Shown piece after piece: positions 20,985-31,000 of a stretch of 33,880 nucleotides of DNA (its first letter is position 1; every line of letters starts with the position of its first letter). The translations under genes and the position numbers were made by a program. Where the stretch lies: contig LRSR01010328.1 of NCBI GenBank assembly GCA_001579985.1, positions 1 to 33,880 of the forward strand, in the 5' to 3' direction. The stretch comes from Hypsibius dujardini. Lineage: Eukaryota; Tardigrada; Eutardigrada; Parachela; Hypsibiidae. The notes under the pieces are model-generated. The model had not been told where the DNA came from. It made no database searches and was given only the letters and a program-made list of their open reading frames with translations.

Positions 20985-21725
20985 GCAGTATATGCTAAAA
21001 TGCTCACTGGGGACGATTTTGAAAGAGGGAACCCAGAATGTCTCCGCTTTATGTTTTTTTAATAGAACTAAAATTATGATCATGTTTAAAACTGATTTTA
21101 TCGGTCAAAATATGAAAACCCTTTTCTGGCAGAATTTCAAAGTTGGGAAAACACTGGAAGATTCCCTTTTCCCTAATTTTAACCGTAAAACTTTCATTTT
21201 TGCAGAATTATTGAATTTAACAAATTTTGATATTACCCTTCTCAAAAATGATCCCTTTCAAATTGTTTGGCACTAGCAGAATCTTTTTTCTATACCAAGG
21301 GGCGAAGCAATGCTTTATTTCTGAAATGTGCCTCATAAGTTTCCGGTCGGGCTCGAGAATGACCCGTAGCTTCGCCCCTGACGTCCAAAAAACGTTCTGA
21401 TGCAGATCAATTTCAAATTGAATTTTAGAAAAGCGGGATCACAACTCTTTAAATTTTACTATTTTCCATAATTAAAGTGTATACAGTCACAATCACAAAA
21501 AATGGAATCCTCCACTGTTCTCTCAACTTTGAAATTCTTCCAAAAAATACTTTCGTATCGTCACTGATGAAATTTATTTTGAATATTATTATAAGTAAAA
21601 CTGTATTAACAAAACATAAAGCGGAGGCATTTTGGGTTCCCCCCCTACGGATAAACGGGACACTATTTTCCAGCCAGCGCTCAAATATAGGCTTGAAAGT
21701 TGCCCTGTTCCAGGCTCACTGAGGC
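20985..21725. mobile_element. Diverged long inverted repeat (old foldback element)
   Basis: The left arm contains GGGAACCCAGAATGTCTCCG, CTTTATGTTTTTTTAATA, CAGAATTTCAAAGTTG and GGAAGATTCC. The right arm, read on the minus strand, contains GGGAACCCAAAATGCCTCCG, CTTTATGTTTTGTTAATA, AGAATTTCAAAGTTG and GGAGGATTCC in the same order. Between the arms, GGGGCGAAGC (about 21300) and GCTTCGCCCC (about 21372) form an inner inverted pair. No coding capacity. Confidence 0.6.
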
Positions 21726-22129
21726 TAAATTAAACCGGGCGATATTTTTCTAAAAATCCACGCTATATTACAGGCACACTTTGTCATGCCTAAATGTTCG
21801 TGTGCTGAACAAGGCAATAATTAAGCCATGACATAACATGCGTGACTCGCAGTGCAACTGTTTACATTTTACATGTAAATCGCACTGTAATTTTTGTCCA
21901 GGCCTTTAGATCCCCGACCCGATCTCGCAGTCGTGGATGCAGGCATAATTCGGTCTAGTAGAATCGAAACTTGCAATTTTTGTAAGAGAGAATTTTTGAG
22001 GAAATACAGAGTTGTCTGTGCCCGAGAGCATGCCACAATGCACCTTCAACAAGAGGTGGAGGCGCTGTCTAAACCGCTGGCCGAAATTAGAGTCAAACAG
22101 ACCAGAGAGGCCGGTTGGCAATCACTCGG

Positions 22130-22185
22130 TTTGTCAGTCAGTCAGTCAAATAGTCAGACAGACAAACAGACAAACAGACAGGATT
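22130..22185. repeat. Short CAGT/CAGA repeat
   Basis: GTCAGTCAGTCA passes into CAGACAGACAAACAGACA. It is an isolated tetranucleotide run outside any gene I can support. Confidence 0.6.
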
Positions 22186-22489
22186 TTGAGTTACGCATTT
22201 TGAGACCCTTGATCCTATTTCGCATAACCCTTGTTGAAGCAATTTTGGTTTTGACCTGTCGGTAACCAAAGAATATTTTTCTATTTGTAGCTAGCTGTGC
22301 GACTTATTATTATTTCACCGAAAACGTCTGAATAAACGTGCTGGACATATATAGCTTCATGATTACATGTCGGTTTTCCGAGTAATACATCCAGGTCTAC
22401 TATCTCAATAGCGAAAGAGCGTTCGAAGTAGAGCGAAAGCTCCTTGAGATTTACTTAAAAATACAGCGTGGAATGAGCCTTAAAAATGC

Positions 22490-22696
22490 CTATAAATGCG
22501 ATGTTGTGTAATAGGCGTTCAGCATTAAATTTTCCTCACCATCTAAGCAGCTGAAAATATCCGAGTTCTCGTTGTTTGTCAATTGAATTTTGAAAGTATT
22601 TCTTGGGTTCGCATCAATCGCAATATCTTTCTGCGTTTTTTTTCCATTTTGGTAACTATATCTACGCACAATGGCCTCAATTGTATATTGGTACAA
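22490..22696 (-). other. Possible coding fragment, unassigned
   Basis: A 60-plus-codon minus-strand frame contains YSYQNGKKTQKDIAIDANPR and IQLTNNENSDIFSCLDGEEN, which reads more like protein than most AT-rich noise here. No ATG with good context, splice partner or poly(A) signal supports it, and no family is recognised. It could be an exon of an unseen gene or a transposon remnant. Confidence 0.2.
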
Positions 22697-23024
22697 TGAT
22701 TATGTACTGAAAGTGAATGCAGTTCCAAACAATTCCTAACGTGTTGATCTTGGTGTGATAGTTCAAAACAAGATGGAGGTGCGACGGGAAATGGAAAATA
22801 TCATATAATCCGTTCCTGATAATATAGTTGAACAACGGTGAGATTCTACTGTTTCACGTTGGTTTTTTCGCGAAAAACATGTTTTAATCTTGCTGTTTGT
22901 TGCGTTACCAGAGCGTACAAAACTGGAGTTGGACAAATTGCTTTTTGAAAACTAGCAGGATTACAAAACACTTGGCCAGCTGTACCTCAAAGAATCAACA
23001 CAGGTATGCATGGCGTAAATTAAA

Positions 23025-23280
23025 CTTTAGTAAATAATAAGTTTTTCTAACTAATTAAAACTTAGTTGCTAAAACTATTGGTATAGTCTAGATTTAGTCT
23101 GTTGACTAGTTGATTAGTTGAGTAACTTTAGCTTTCTAAACTTTCCATGTTTAATCTTTAATTAATTTTATTAAGTTTTTCAGTTGATTAAAAGAGGAAA
23201 CCCTAAAATCTAATTAGTAAAAATGTTAGTTTAGTTTTGTTTAATTTGTTTACGTTAGTTAAGTTTTTCCATCTTCCAAA
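23025..23280. repeat. AT-rich TTAGTTACTAA-type degenerate repeat
   Basis: It shows the same low-complexity style as 2985-3230: TTAGT, ACTAA, GTTAGTTAAG and TTGACTAGTTGATTAGTTGA variants. It abuts the left arm of the palindrome at 23281. Confidence 0.4.
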
Positions 23281-23625
23281 GTTTCAATTTATTGATCCCA
23301 ACCACTGTAAAAAGATCGTTTTTTGGAAAACGTCTGATTGCAAGAATTTTGACACCCGTCCACTCCAAATTTGATTTGGAATCGATTGAAATTAGCAGAG
23401 TTTTTTTGGATGCCAGGGGGCAGAGCTATGAGCTAATTTCAATTTAGGCTTCCGAGTGACTTTGCAGAAATTATCCATAGCTCCGCCCCCTGGAATCCAA
23501 AAATTACTCTGCTATTTCAATCGATTCCAAATCAAGTTTGGAGTGGATGGGTGTCTAAAATCTTGCAATCAGACGTTTTCCAAAAAACGATCTTTTTACA
23601 GTGGTTGGGATCAATAAATTGAAAC
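23281..23625. mobile_element. 345-bp palindromic foldback element
   Basis: Two arms of about 150 bases are near-perfect reverse complements: GTTTCAATTTATTGATCCCA at the left, TGGGATCAATAAATTGAAAC at the right. They continue through AAAAAGATCGTTTTTTGGAA and GATTTGGAATCGATTGAAAT, meeting at a loop of about 45 bases flanked by GGGGGCAGAGCTATG and CATAGCTCCGCCCCC. No target duplication is obvious and there is no coding capacity. Confidence 0.75.
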
Positions 23626-24494
23626 TGTGGAAACATGGCTGATGAATCAACCAATCAAACCCCCGGGCGATAACACAAAGTGGTGCGAATTGTTTTTCCT
23701 TCCTTTTTTTGAAACCGCGGATGTAATTTCGACCTCGAGACCCCAATTTTAAACCACGATGTACGGACAGGTAATTTGTAAAACAAATTCATTCCGATCG
23801 GGAGGTCAAATCCCGAAACGTTTTCTAGTAAGACAAACGACGAGATTTTACTTTTTTGCGTCCAGAAATTTTGTATTTTTTTCTTATCAGTTATGCTGGC
23901 GCAAGTAATGTCTATTTTTATGTGCTTTCTCTAATCACGTTCACATTTACGCTTTTTAGCTGTTCTTGCATCGATTTGTCGTTCGCCAACGGATTATTGC
24001 AGCTATTATCAAAAATACCAAATAAAACTTAAATTTGCCCATCAGACTACAACTTCATTCGTTGACTGATATTTTAAATGACTCGTGATTGGATGGATTT
24101 TGAGGGAGGTTCCTAAAAATCATTGCTGTAAATAGCCTTGAGTCTTGGATAGACAAGTGACAATATTACAGGCTGGAAGACAGCCTTTGCGGCAGGTCAC
24201 TTATCATGCCAAGAAAGTATTGGAGTTTTGGCCCTGATTTTGCAGAGAATAAAGCCTTACTTTATCCTCTAAAACAAGGCTATGTCAAGGCATAAAATAG
24301 TCACGAGTTATCCGTAGGGCCCTCTCAAAATTGTCTCCAATTCAGTACGCCAATAAGTGGCGGATCGTATCAAAGGCCCAATTCAACTCCAATCAAGTCC
24401 GTCGCGATTCAGAGTATAATTGCTTTAGAGCTTTAAAATAATTTTCTTCAAATAAATTGAAAAGCTTATTCTAGAACGCCCCCCTTTCTCACGC

Positions 24495-24790
24495 GAATAT
24501 TGATAGTAAAACTAAACTAAATAAAAACAGTAAAATAAAACTAAACTAACATATTTAGTAACTAAATTCTTGCCTTTACTTGTTTAGTCGACTAAAAAAC
24601 TAATCTAAACTAAACTTTTCAGTTACTAAACGTTTGAATAGAAGAAAGTAACGAAAGTGTAGTGAACAATTAATTTTGACTAATTTGTCTAGATTAGAAA
24701 TTTTAATTATTAAAAAAATTAAAATGTTTAGTATTTAATTTTTAGTTGTTCAAAATAACTCATTAGTTGACACATTATATTTTTTGCCAT
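24495..24790. repeat. AT-rich TTAGTTACTAA-type degenerate repeat
   Basis: ACTAAACTAAATAAAA, TTTAGTAACTAAAT, CTAAACTAAACTTTTCAGTT and similar variants cover nearly 300 bases. No coding capacity. Confidence 0.4.
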
Positions 24791-25392
24791 CCCTACACAC
24801 GTCAAGACTCATTACTCTATGGGTGCAGTCGGCTCTCGAAGCTTTAAAAAAAGTTTGAAGCTAACGCGGTAGCATATGTATATTGCATAATGTACCAAAG
24901 CTCGCGGCGACACATCCTGCCCTGCCACTGTGACATAACGAAGCATGTACGTCACTTCCGGTCAGGCATCTAATACACCTAAACCTACATTGACTTCCTT
25001 GTGTTATTGAACCCACACCCCGCCACGCGGATTTGTGTGTACGCGTCTTTGCTCGAGACATGTTTGTTGTTTACTCGAAAACAAGCCTCCGTTGCAGGCG
25101 CAACCTTGGCAGTGAAGAAGACGACGAGGCACGATGACTAACTGATAGCTGCGCCGTACACAGAAACTCCAAAGCACGTACAAACAACAGCGAGAGTGCG
25201 ATATTATTCATGCCTTGATGGCAAGAATTTCTGTCATATTCTATGAATGCACGACCGCCACTCTGAAAATAATAATGTCCAGGCGTAATAAATAGCTTTC
25301 TTCCGGCGAAACATTTTTGCCATTTTCCTCTCTTACCATTTTTCCCCTCTTCGTCTGTGACTCCATTCCGTGATACAGATTTACCCATTACA

Positions 25393-27570
25393 ATGGAGCA
25401 AGCTTCGTTGAGTCTTCAATCCGTCCAGGCCGTCTGCGATAACGCCACCGTCAATCTATACTCTGCGGCCGCGGGTTTTCAGACCAACGGAAACCTTCTC
25501 ATATCCCCGTTAAGTATCGTCTATGCATCGCTACTCCTCTACCTGGGATCCCAGGGGGAAACTCGACGCAACCTCGACAATGCTCTTCACTTTTCCGACC
25601 GTTTAGGGCCCGTCAATGTTACCCCAGCTTTTTCCGAAGCACTTGCCCTTCTAAAAGTTCCAGCATCTCTCGCCGCAGTCTCTAATGCCACGAAAACGAC
25701 CGCCACTACGAGAACTGTTAGAGCCCGGCACCAAAAAGTACTCCCAGGTTAGTGCAGTTGTTTGAACTCGTTTTTACATGGTAGTAAGATAAAAGGGATG
25801 CATTTTATGCCTCGTTAAACATCTTTTCATGTTAAAGGAAGGATATTTGATTTTATCTAAAATAGCGGTAAAGTCCTAAATCCATATTTGTTGCACAATA
25901 CACAAGAGACGTTATTTAAAATATTACTAAACTGTAATTTACTTTTGAATCAAAAGGAATGTGATAAAAGTGTGGAAAAACGGTTTTTCATGCTAAACTT
26001 GTTGCGTTATTCAGCATAGCAGTTAGGTAAAAATCAATATGTTTTAACATAGTAATAAGGTTAGTGTTTTATGTATAAGACATTGTAGCAAAAATGAGTA
26101 GGATATAAATTATTTGTTAAAGAAAACATACAAGGTACATGTTAAATGATGAAAGATGCGCATTTTCATTTTAAGCGACATACAATTTTATTGTATTTAA
26201 AATATAGTAGGCCGATTAAGTCAATATTTAATGTGCAATATACAATACGGCCCAATTAAAGTGCTCAAGGGTGGCCTATCTTTTCAAAAAATAAATGTCT
26301 GGTATTCAGTAATTTTCTCAATAACATTTTATGTCATTTTTTATTTAAATTGTAATACGCCATTACAGGTGGTCCAGAGGATTCGCCCAGTTTTCAACTG
26401 GCTCTCGCTAACGGCGTTTTCGTGGAAGAATCCTACGCCCTAAATCCGAATTATCTGAGCAACGTTACGAAATTCCTCCGTGCTTCAGTCGTTCCGGAAA
26501 AGTTTGTGAAAGACTCGGAAGCCTCTCGAAAGGACATCAACAATTGGGTTGACGCCCGAACCGGCGGAAAAATTAAGGACATCCTCCCGACGGGCTCGGT
26601 GGATGTCTCAACGAAAGCCGTTCTCGTCAACGCTGTTTATTTCAAGTCCAGCTGGGAGACAGCCTTCAAGACAACCCAGACAAAAAAAGGAGACTTTAAT
26701 CTGCTGACTGCTGGACGGAAAGTGAGTGTTGATTATATGCGCCAGACCAAAGCATTTACATATACGGAGGATCTTCAGTTGGGGCTGCAGTACCTGGAGC
26801 TACCGTATGCCGATTATGAGGCGTCTTTGTTGGTCTTGTTGCCGCGGAAAACAGCTGGCCTGCGAGACTTGGAGAAGGCTTTGTCGGCGGACCTGTTAGG
26901 CAGGTTGGCGGGCGATGCGGACGACTCGCAGATCATTAACGTAACGCTGCCGCGATTTAAGACCGGGAGCGCGTTTGACTTGACACGGTTACTGCAGAAA
27001 ATTGGTGTGAATGATGTGTTTACCATGAACGCTGACCTGTCGGGAATGGCGCCGGAAGGTGATCTGTTGGTGTCGTCGGCTGTACACAAGACCTTTATAG
27101 GTAAGACACTTCGACTGCATACTGACATCCTGAGGCTTTTTTCCTTCTTATAGTCTTTTGTGTAAACCAGGCCTAAACTTTTTGAGAAGCCTCACCCGTG
27201 ATCTTTTTGTCTGTTCTTTCCTGCCAGTCGTCTGTCTGTCTTTTTTTTGCCATCCTCTAGACTTATCTACACATAAACTGCCTGACCCAAGCTGTGATTG
27301 ATTATTTTAAGTGGCTGTATGCCAATTTGAAGCGTCTCAAAGTTGTTCCGAATACAAAGAAGATTTAACTTTCTGCTTCCAGACGTGAACGAAAAAGGCA
27401 CAGAAGCAGCCGCGGCATCCGCTCTGGTCATCTCCACAAAAATGGCGATGGTCCAAATGAAGCCGCTTGTCCCGCCAATCTCTTTCAACGTCGACCACCC
27501 CTTCGTGTACGCCATCCGTCACAATCCAACCCGGTTAATTGTTTTCATTGGTCGAGTAGAGACATTCTAA
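25393..27570 (+). CDS. Serpin (serine/cysteine protease inhibitor family), 3 coding exons, 424 aa
   Basis: Coding exons are 25393-25747, 26369-27100 and 27383-27570; both introns are phase 1. Serpins trap proteases by inserting a cleaved reactive loop into a beta-sheet. Seen here are the opening ISPLSIVYASLLLYLGSQGE, the shutter-region block ANGVFVEE, NAVYFKSSWETAF, YLELPYADYEASLLVLLPR, and the hinge EKGTEAAAASA (residues 366-376). The Gly-Thr and Ala-rich hinge is that of inhibitory members. Counting from the hinge, P1 is Lys382 and P1' Met383, predicting a trypsin-like target. The loop between hinge and DHPF is about six residues longer than in antithrombin or MNEI as I remember them, with another Lys at 389. 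There is no signal peptide, so it is probably cytosolic (clade B-like) or non-classically exported. The ATG at 25393 precedes MEQASLSLQSVQ; an upstream in-frame GTG is unlikely. AATAAA begins right after the stop. Confidence 0.93.
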
Positions 27571-27576
27571 AATAAA
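27571..27576 (+). terminator. Poly(A) signal directly after the serpin stop codon
   Basis: AATAAA begins at the base following the TAA (27568-27570), which would give a 3' UTR of only about 15-30 bases. A second AATAAA lies near 27711. Confidence 0.5.
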
Positions 27577-27800
27577 TCTCTATTTTTTCATCCTTGCATT
27601 TCCATATTTTCGGTTCTGCGAACTTTTAAATTCAGCCCAGGAGGCCAAACTATTTCTGCGTATAAAGTCGTGGGTTAAGATATAGATGGAACACAGGTCA
27701 AACAGTAAAAAATAAATATCTCAACATCCCTTAGTTTCCTAATTCGCGGTATGTGATACAAATTGATAATGCTATTGGCACAAAAATGAAGACTGAGACA

Positions 27801-28496
27801 CTACCCATAGTAAGACGACGAACCGTAACCGGAGGATAGTCCGCCTCCATACCCGCCGTACCCGAGTCCTCCGCCAATGCCGCCCAGTTGAGTGCCGTAT
27901 CCCAATCCCCCGCCATAACCGCCGCTAATGCCTCCGATTCCGCCCAGTCCGATACCCGAGGAGAGGCCTCCGTATCCCCCATAGAGGTTACTTCCATACC
28001 CGGAAGAGAGTCCACCCAATCCGCCTCCATACCCTCCATACAGCCCGGAAGAGATTCCACCAATCCCTCCAATCCCGCTAATCCCACCCAGGCCTCCGTA
28101 TCCCCCTCCTAGACCGCCGATCCCTCCGAGACCCAATCCGGAAGACAGTCCACCGCTGTACCCCAGTCCCGAGGAGAGTCCACCTAGTCCGAGGGAGCTT
28201 CCGTATCCGCCATAGCCACCCAGGCCGGAAGAAAGTCCTCCGTAGCTGCCGTAGCCGCCGATTCCGAGACTGCTTCCGTAGCCGAGGCCGCTTTGAAGGC
28301 CGCCTCCGTAGCCGCCGTAGCTGCCGTAGCCGCCGAGACCGCCAAGACTACTGAGACCGACGGAGCCGTAGTTGGAGTAGCCGCCGTACTGGCGTGTCTG
28401 TACCTGACGGCTTGACGGTCCGGCTGAGGCTGGGTTGATCAGGTTGAGTGCCAGGCTGAGCGAGGCCAGTGTGAGAAGGGTCTGTCTGAGGACCAT
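27801..28496 (-). CDS. Secreted glycine/tyrosine/serine-rich structural protein, 231 aa
   Basis: This single-exon frame starts at an ATG (28494-28496) and ends in SSSYYG and a TAG. The first 25 residues are a signal peptide (MVLRQTLLTLASLSLALNLI, ending NPASA). The rest is low-complexity: GYGG, GGLSSGLG, LGGIGG and GGYGSYGG repeats, about half glycine, with evenly spaced Tyr. Such secreted Gly/Tyr proteins serve in cuticle, eggshell, tube or adhesive materials, where Tyr can be cross-linked, but sequence alone cannot choose among these. An RQVQTRQ segment after the signal peptide could be a propeptide cleavage site. It is convergent with the serpin, about 230 bases from its stop. I see no clear minus-strand poly(A) signal in that gap. 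An alternative splice just before the TAG (donor GTAGTG) cannot be excluded. Confidence 0.8.
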   Translation of the reverse strand: MVLRQTLLTLASLSLALNLINPASAGPSSRQVQTRQYGGYSNYGSVGLSSLGGLGGYGSYGGYGGGLQSGLGYGSSLGIGGYGSYGGLSSGLGGYGGYGSSLGLGGLSSGLGYSGGLSSGLGLGGIGGLGGGYGGLGGISGIGGIGGISSGLYGGYGGGLGGLSSGYGSNLYGGYGGLSSGIGLGGIGGISGGYGGGLGYGTQLGGIGGGLGYGGYGGGLSSGYGSSSYYG

Positions 28497-28600
28497 GGCA
28501 AGGGTTGTCTGTTCGACGGTAATTCCGCAGCGAGAACGGGCCGTTTTAATTGTCTGAACAATTTTTGAGGTGGGAAAAATGTGTATGCAATACTGTCGGT

Positions 28601-28813
28601 TCAGGAGATATGCTTCCTTTCGACGGTTGGGCCGACGATTAAATACATCGGAAATTTGTGGTTGCTTAATTGAGAGGCTTCCTTTTGTTTCAGCCGGTCT
28701 AAGGATCTGTGCTCTAACTCGGCTAGTTCCGCTATGGTCATCATCAGGTCCATGTCATATTTAGGTGATGTGTTGCGTTGGTAGTGTGTGTGTGTTTTGT
28801 ATCTATTGTCCAT
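28601..28813 (-). CDS. Possible 70-aa small protein, unassigned
   Basis: An ATG-initiated frame reads MDNRYKTHTHYQRNTSPKYD, then a charged helical stretch (MTIAELAELEHRSLDRLKQK) and ends at a TGA. The central part has a heptad-like Leu/Ile pattern. It lies about 100 bases upstream of the glycine-rich gene on the same strand and could instead be promoter or leader DNA of that gene. There is no family match and no poly(A) signal of its own. Confidence 0.2.
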   Translation of the reverse strand: MDNRYKTHTHYQRNTSPKYDMDLMMTIAELAELEHRSLDRLKQKEASQLSNHKFPMYLIVGPTVERKHIS

Positions 28814-29291
28814 CTTATTAATTAAAGCACACGTCGTGGGTGCGAAGCCCTTTCAACTCCGGCACGCGAACGGCTTAACTGATCATTACAAGCAAGGCTT
28901 GTTTTTTATGGTTATTGTGAGACTGGCTGGTTATTGATTTGCTGTGAGGATGCAAGACAAAGGAGGTTATACCTACCCCGGTTATCATGCGTCTGTGCTG
29001 TTGGTGTACCGGTTTCATTTTAACTCTCTTGAGTACCAGACAGCATACACTTCCTAGAGTTACCGGTTGTATTCCATTTCCCGAGCAAATTTTGGACTGT
29101 TTCGTGCAAGTTTTTTTCTTTGATATTTTCAGAGCATCTAGATTTGTGTTTGAAAAATATTTTTTGTAAAAATCATTTCAAGAAGGGAGAAATTCACTTG
29201 GCACCACCTTGCTAACACTTTTGAAACTAGTATAGTAGCGCACGCAGTGTTCACAAAATTTTTCGTTTTGCCACAAAAAAATGGGTTAAAG

Positions 29292-30119
29292 ACTAACAAG
29301 GGAACAATCACCAGTGCAAATCTCCGATCTTGACCAAACTTTTTTCTTGAATACCATGTCCCCTAACAGGATTTAAAAAAATATGACTCGTGGCAAAGAG
29401 TTCCCCGTTCAACGGGGAGAAATTCGGGAAGATCTCAATTGGCGCACGTACATTGCAATAGTCCTGAGCGCTTGATTGAATGATTGAATAAGCGCTTGAT
29501 TGACGGTACGTAGCGGCACGTACAAAAACATGTGCTGCGCTGTGCGTGTGCTGTGCTGGTTGTATACTCAAGTACAATGCAGTTCAGTACTACTGCAGTA
29601 TTTTTCGGACAATTTTTTAACAAACTTGGACAAAAAACAAAACAATTTTTAAAGTAGCTAAAGCCAGATTTTAATATAAGAAATATAGATGCTCTTTTTG
29701 GGAACAATTAGGCAAAACACGCATATTTTTATTTCTTATATTAAAATCTGGCCTTAGCTACTTCAAAAATTGTTGTTGTTTGTCCAATTTTGTTAAACAA
29801 AATTGTCCAAAAAATACTTTATTACTACTGAACTGCTTTGTACTTGAGTACGCAACCAGCATAGCACACACGCACAGCACATGTTTTTGTACGTGTCGTT
29901 ACGTGCCGTCAATCAAGCGCTTATTCAATCATTTAATCAAGCGCTCGACTATTGCAATGTACTTGCGCCAATTGTGATCTTCCCGAATTTCTCCCCGTTG
30001 AACGGGGAACTCTTTGCCGCGAGTCATATTTTTTAAAATCATTTTAGGGGACATTGTATTCAAAAAAAAAAGTTTGGTCACGATCGGAGATTTGCACTGG
30101 TGATCGTTCCCTTGTAAGT
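29292..30119. mobile_element. 828-bp near-perfect palindrome (large foldback element)
   Basis: Two arms of about 400 bases are reverse complements with few differences and short indels, separated by a spacer of about 30 bases centred near 29706. The outer ends are ACTAACAAGGGAACAATCAC and, complemented, ACTTACAAGGGAACGATCAC. Inner landmarks present in both arms are TTCCCCGTTCAACGGGGAGA, AAGCGCTTGATTGACGG, ACGTACAAAAACATGTGCTG and CCAGATTTTAATATAAGAAA. No transposase frame is present. A target duplication is not clear. Confidence 0.85.
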
Positions 30120-30794
30120 GGTCCTAAGTCAAATACAATTGAAATTTCGGAATTGGGAGTTGCAAGAGCAGAATGATCATTTTGTAACCATTATGAATCA
30201 GTTGTGACGCTGCCCAATGATTCTGCATGTGGTTACTTAGTACCGGTAACAATCAAATCAAATAATCAATCGTAGCGCCCAAAAGAAAGTCAATAGGGCA
30301 GGGAATTCCATGCCTCCTCCAATTTCGCTACGAAATGGCTTCTTCCCTATGAAATTAAAAAGAAAACATGAGTTTCCTTCAAATATTCCCAAAAATTGTG
30401 AAATGTAAGAGAAAGTAAAAAAGTCAAGTGAGTCAATCGAAAAGCAAGATTGTAACAGCAAGACCAGCAAATTGGTTGATTGAACGCATATTAGAGATAT
30501 TTCCAATGATTCGTATGCAACGAATGCCGATTCATTCGGCAGCTTCCCTAATCTACAGTAGCAATGTTTTACTAAACCCGGTACTACCCGTATAATCTAA
30601 ACACATGTCCATCAGAGAGTTAACCAATATGGATTATACGTGGGTTGAATAATTTGCCCGTAACCCGTAATGAAGTGTACTTGTGCGGCATAAAACTTCT
30701 CAGTTTAATAATAAAACATAATTTTCTTTCGATTTAAGGCTTGACATAATAAAAGTGTTTACGTATATGTGGCACAATATCCATCTGTACAATA

Positions 30795-31000
30795 ACCCGT
30801 TAACACTAATTTGTCGTCAAATAACGACATGGGGACCTCCGAATTTTCACACAAAGACGGTTTGACCGATTTTATGAAACTCACTTGGTATGTTATGTGA
30901 AAATGAGATTATGATTCGGTCATTTGCGACTTGATCAATGTCCAGCAGAAATTGCCAAAGTTAACTATTTTTCACTTTTTTTTGGGGGGGGAAGGTCTCC
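30795..31000. repeat. Dispersed repeat, copy B (partner at 10645-10870)
   Basis: It shares with copy A the ordered blocks CAAATAACGACATGGGGACC, TCCGAATTTTCACACAAAGA, TTTGACCGATTTT, GGTCATTTGCGACTTGATCAA, CAGCAGAAATTGCCAAAGTT and a T/G tract leading to AGGTCTCC. The internal parts have diverged. Terminal structure and class are unknown. Confidence 0.6.

Larger units (their letters stand above)
20704..25392. other. 4.7-kb gene-poor region between CCDC180 and the serpin gene
   Basis: The region holds the inverted repeats at 20985-21725 and 23281-23625, a short CAGA run near 22130-22185 and TTAGTTA-type AT-rich blocks at 23025-23280 and 24500-24790. Two open stretches (21894-22265 plus, 22490-22696 minus) look slightly protein-like but have no convincing start or splice context. 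Promoters for both flanking genes should lie at its ends. Confidence 0.4.

Noticed and set aside
21894-22265. Plus-strand frame with CNFCKREF...CAREH, resembling a zinc finger
   Set aside because: Cys/His spacing does not fit a C2H2 or RING pattern, there is no convincing start or splice partner, and the end runs into a CAGA repeat.
22774-22966. Short plus-strand stretches MEVRREMENII and RTKLELDKLLFEN* that looked like tiny exons
   Set aside because: The first ends in a stop after 11 codons and no pair of splice sites joins them in frame.
27888-28112. Frames antisense to the glycine-rich gene and in its other phases
   Set aside because: They are shadows created by the GGN-repeat composition; only the minus-strand frame with a signal peptide is coherent.
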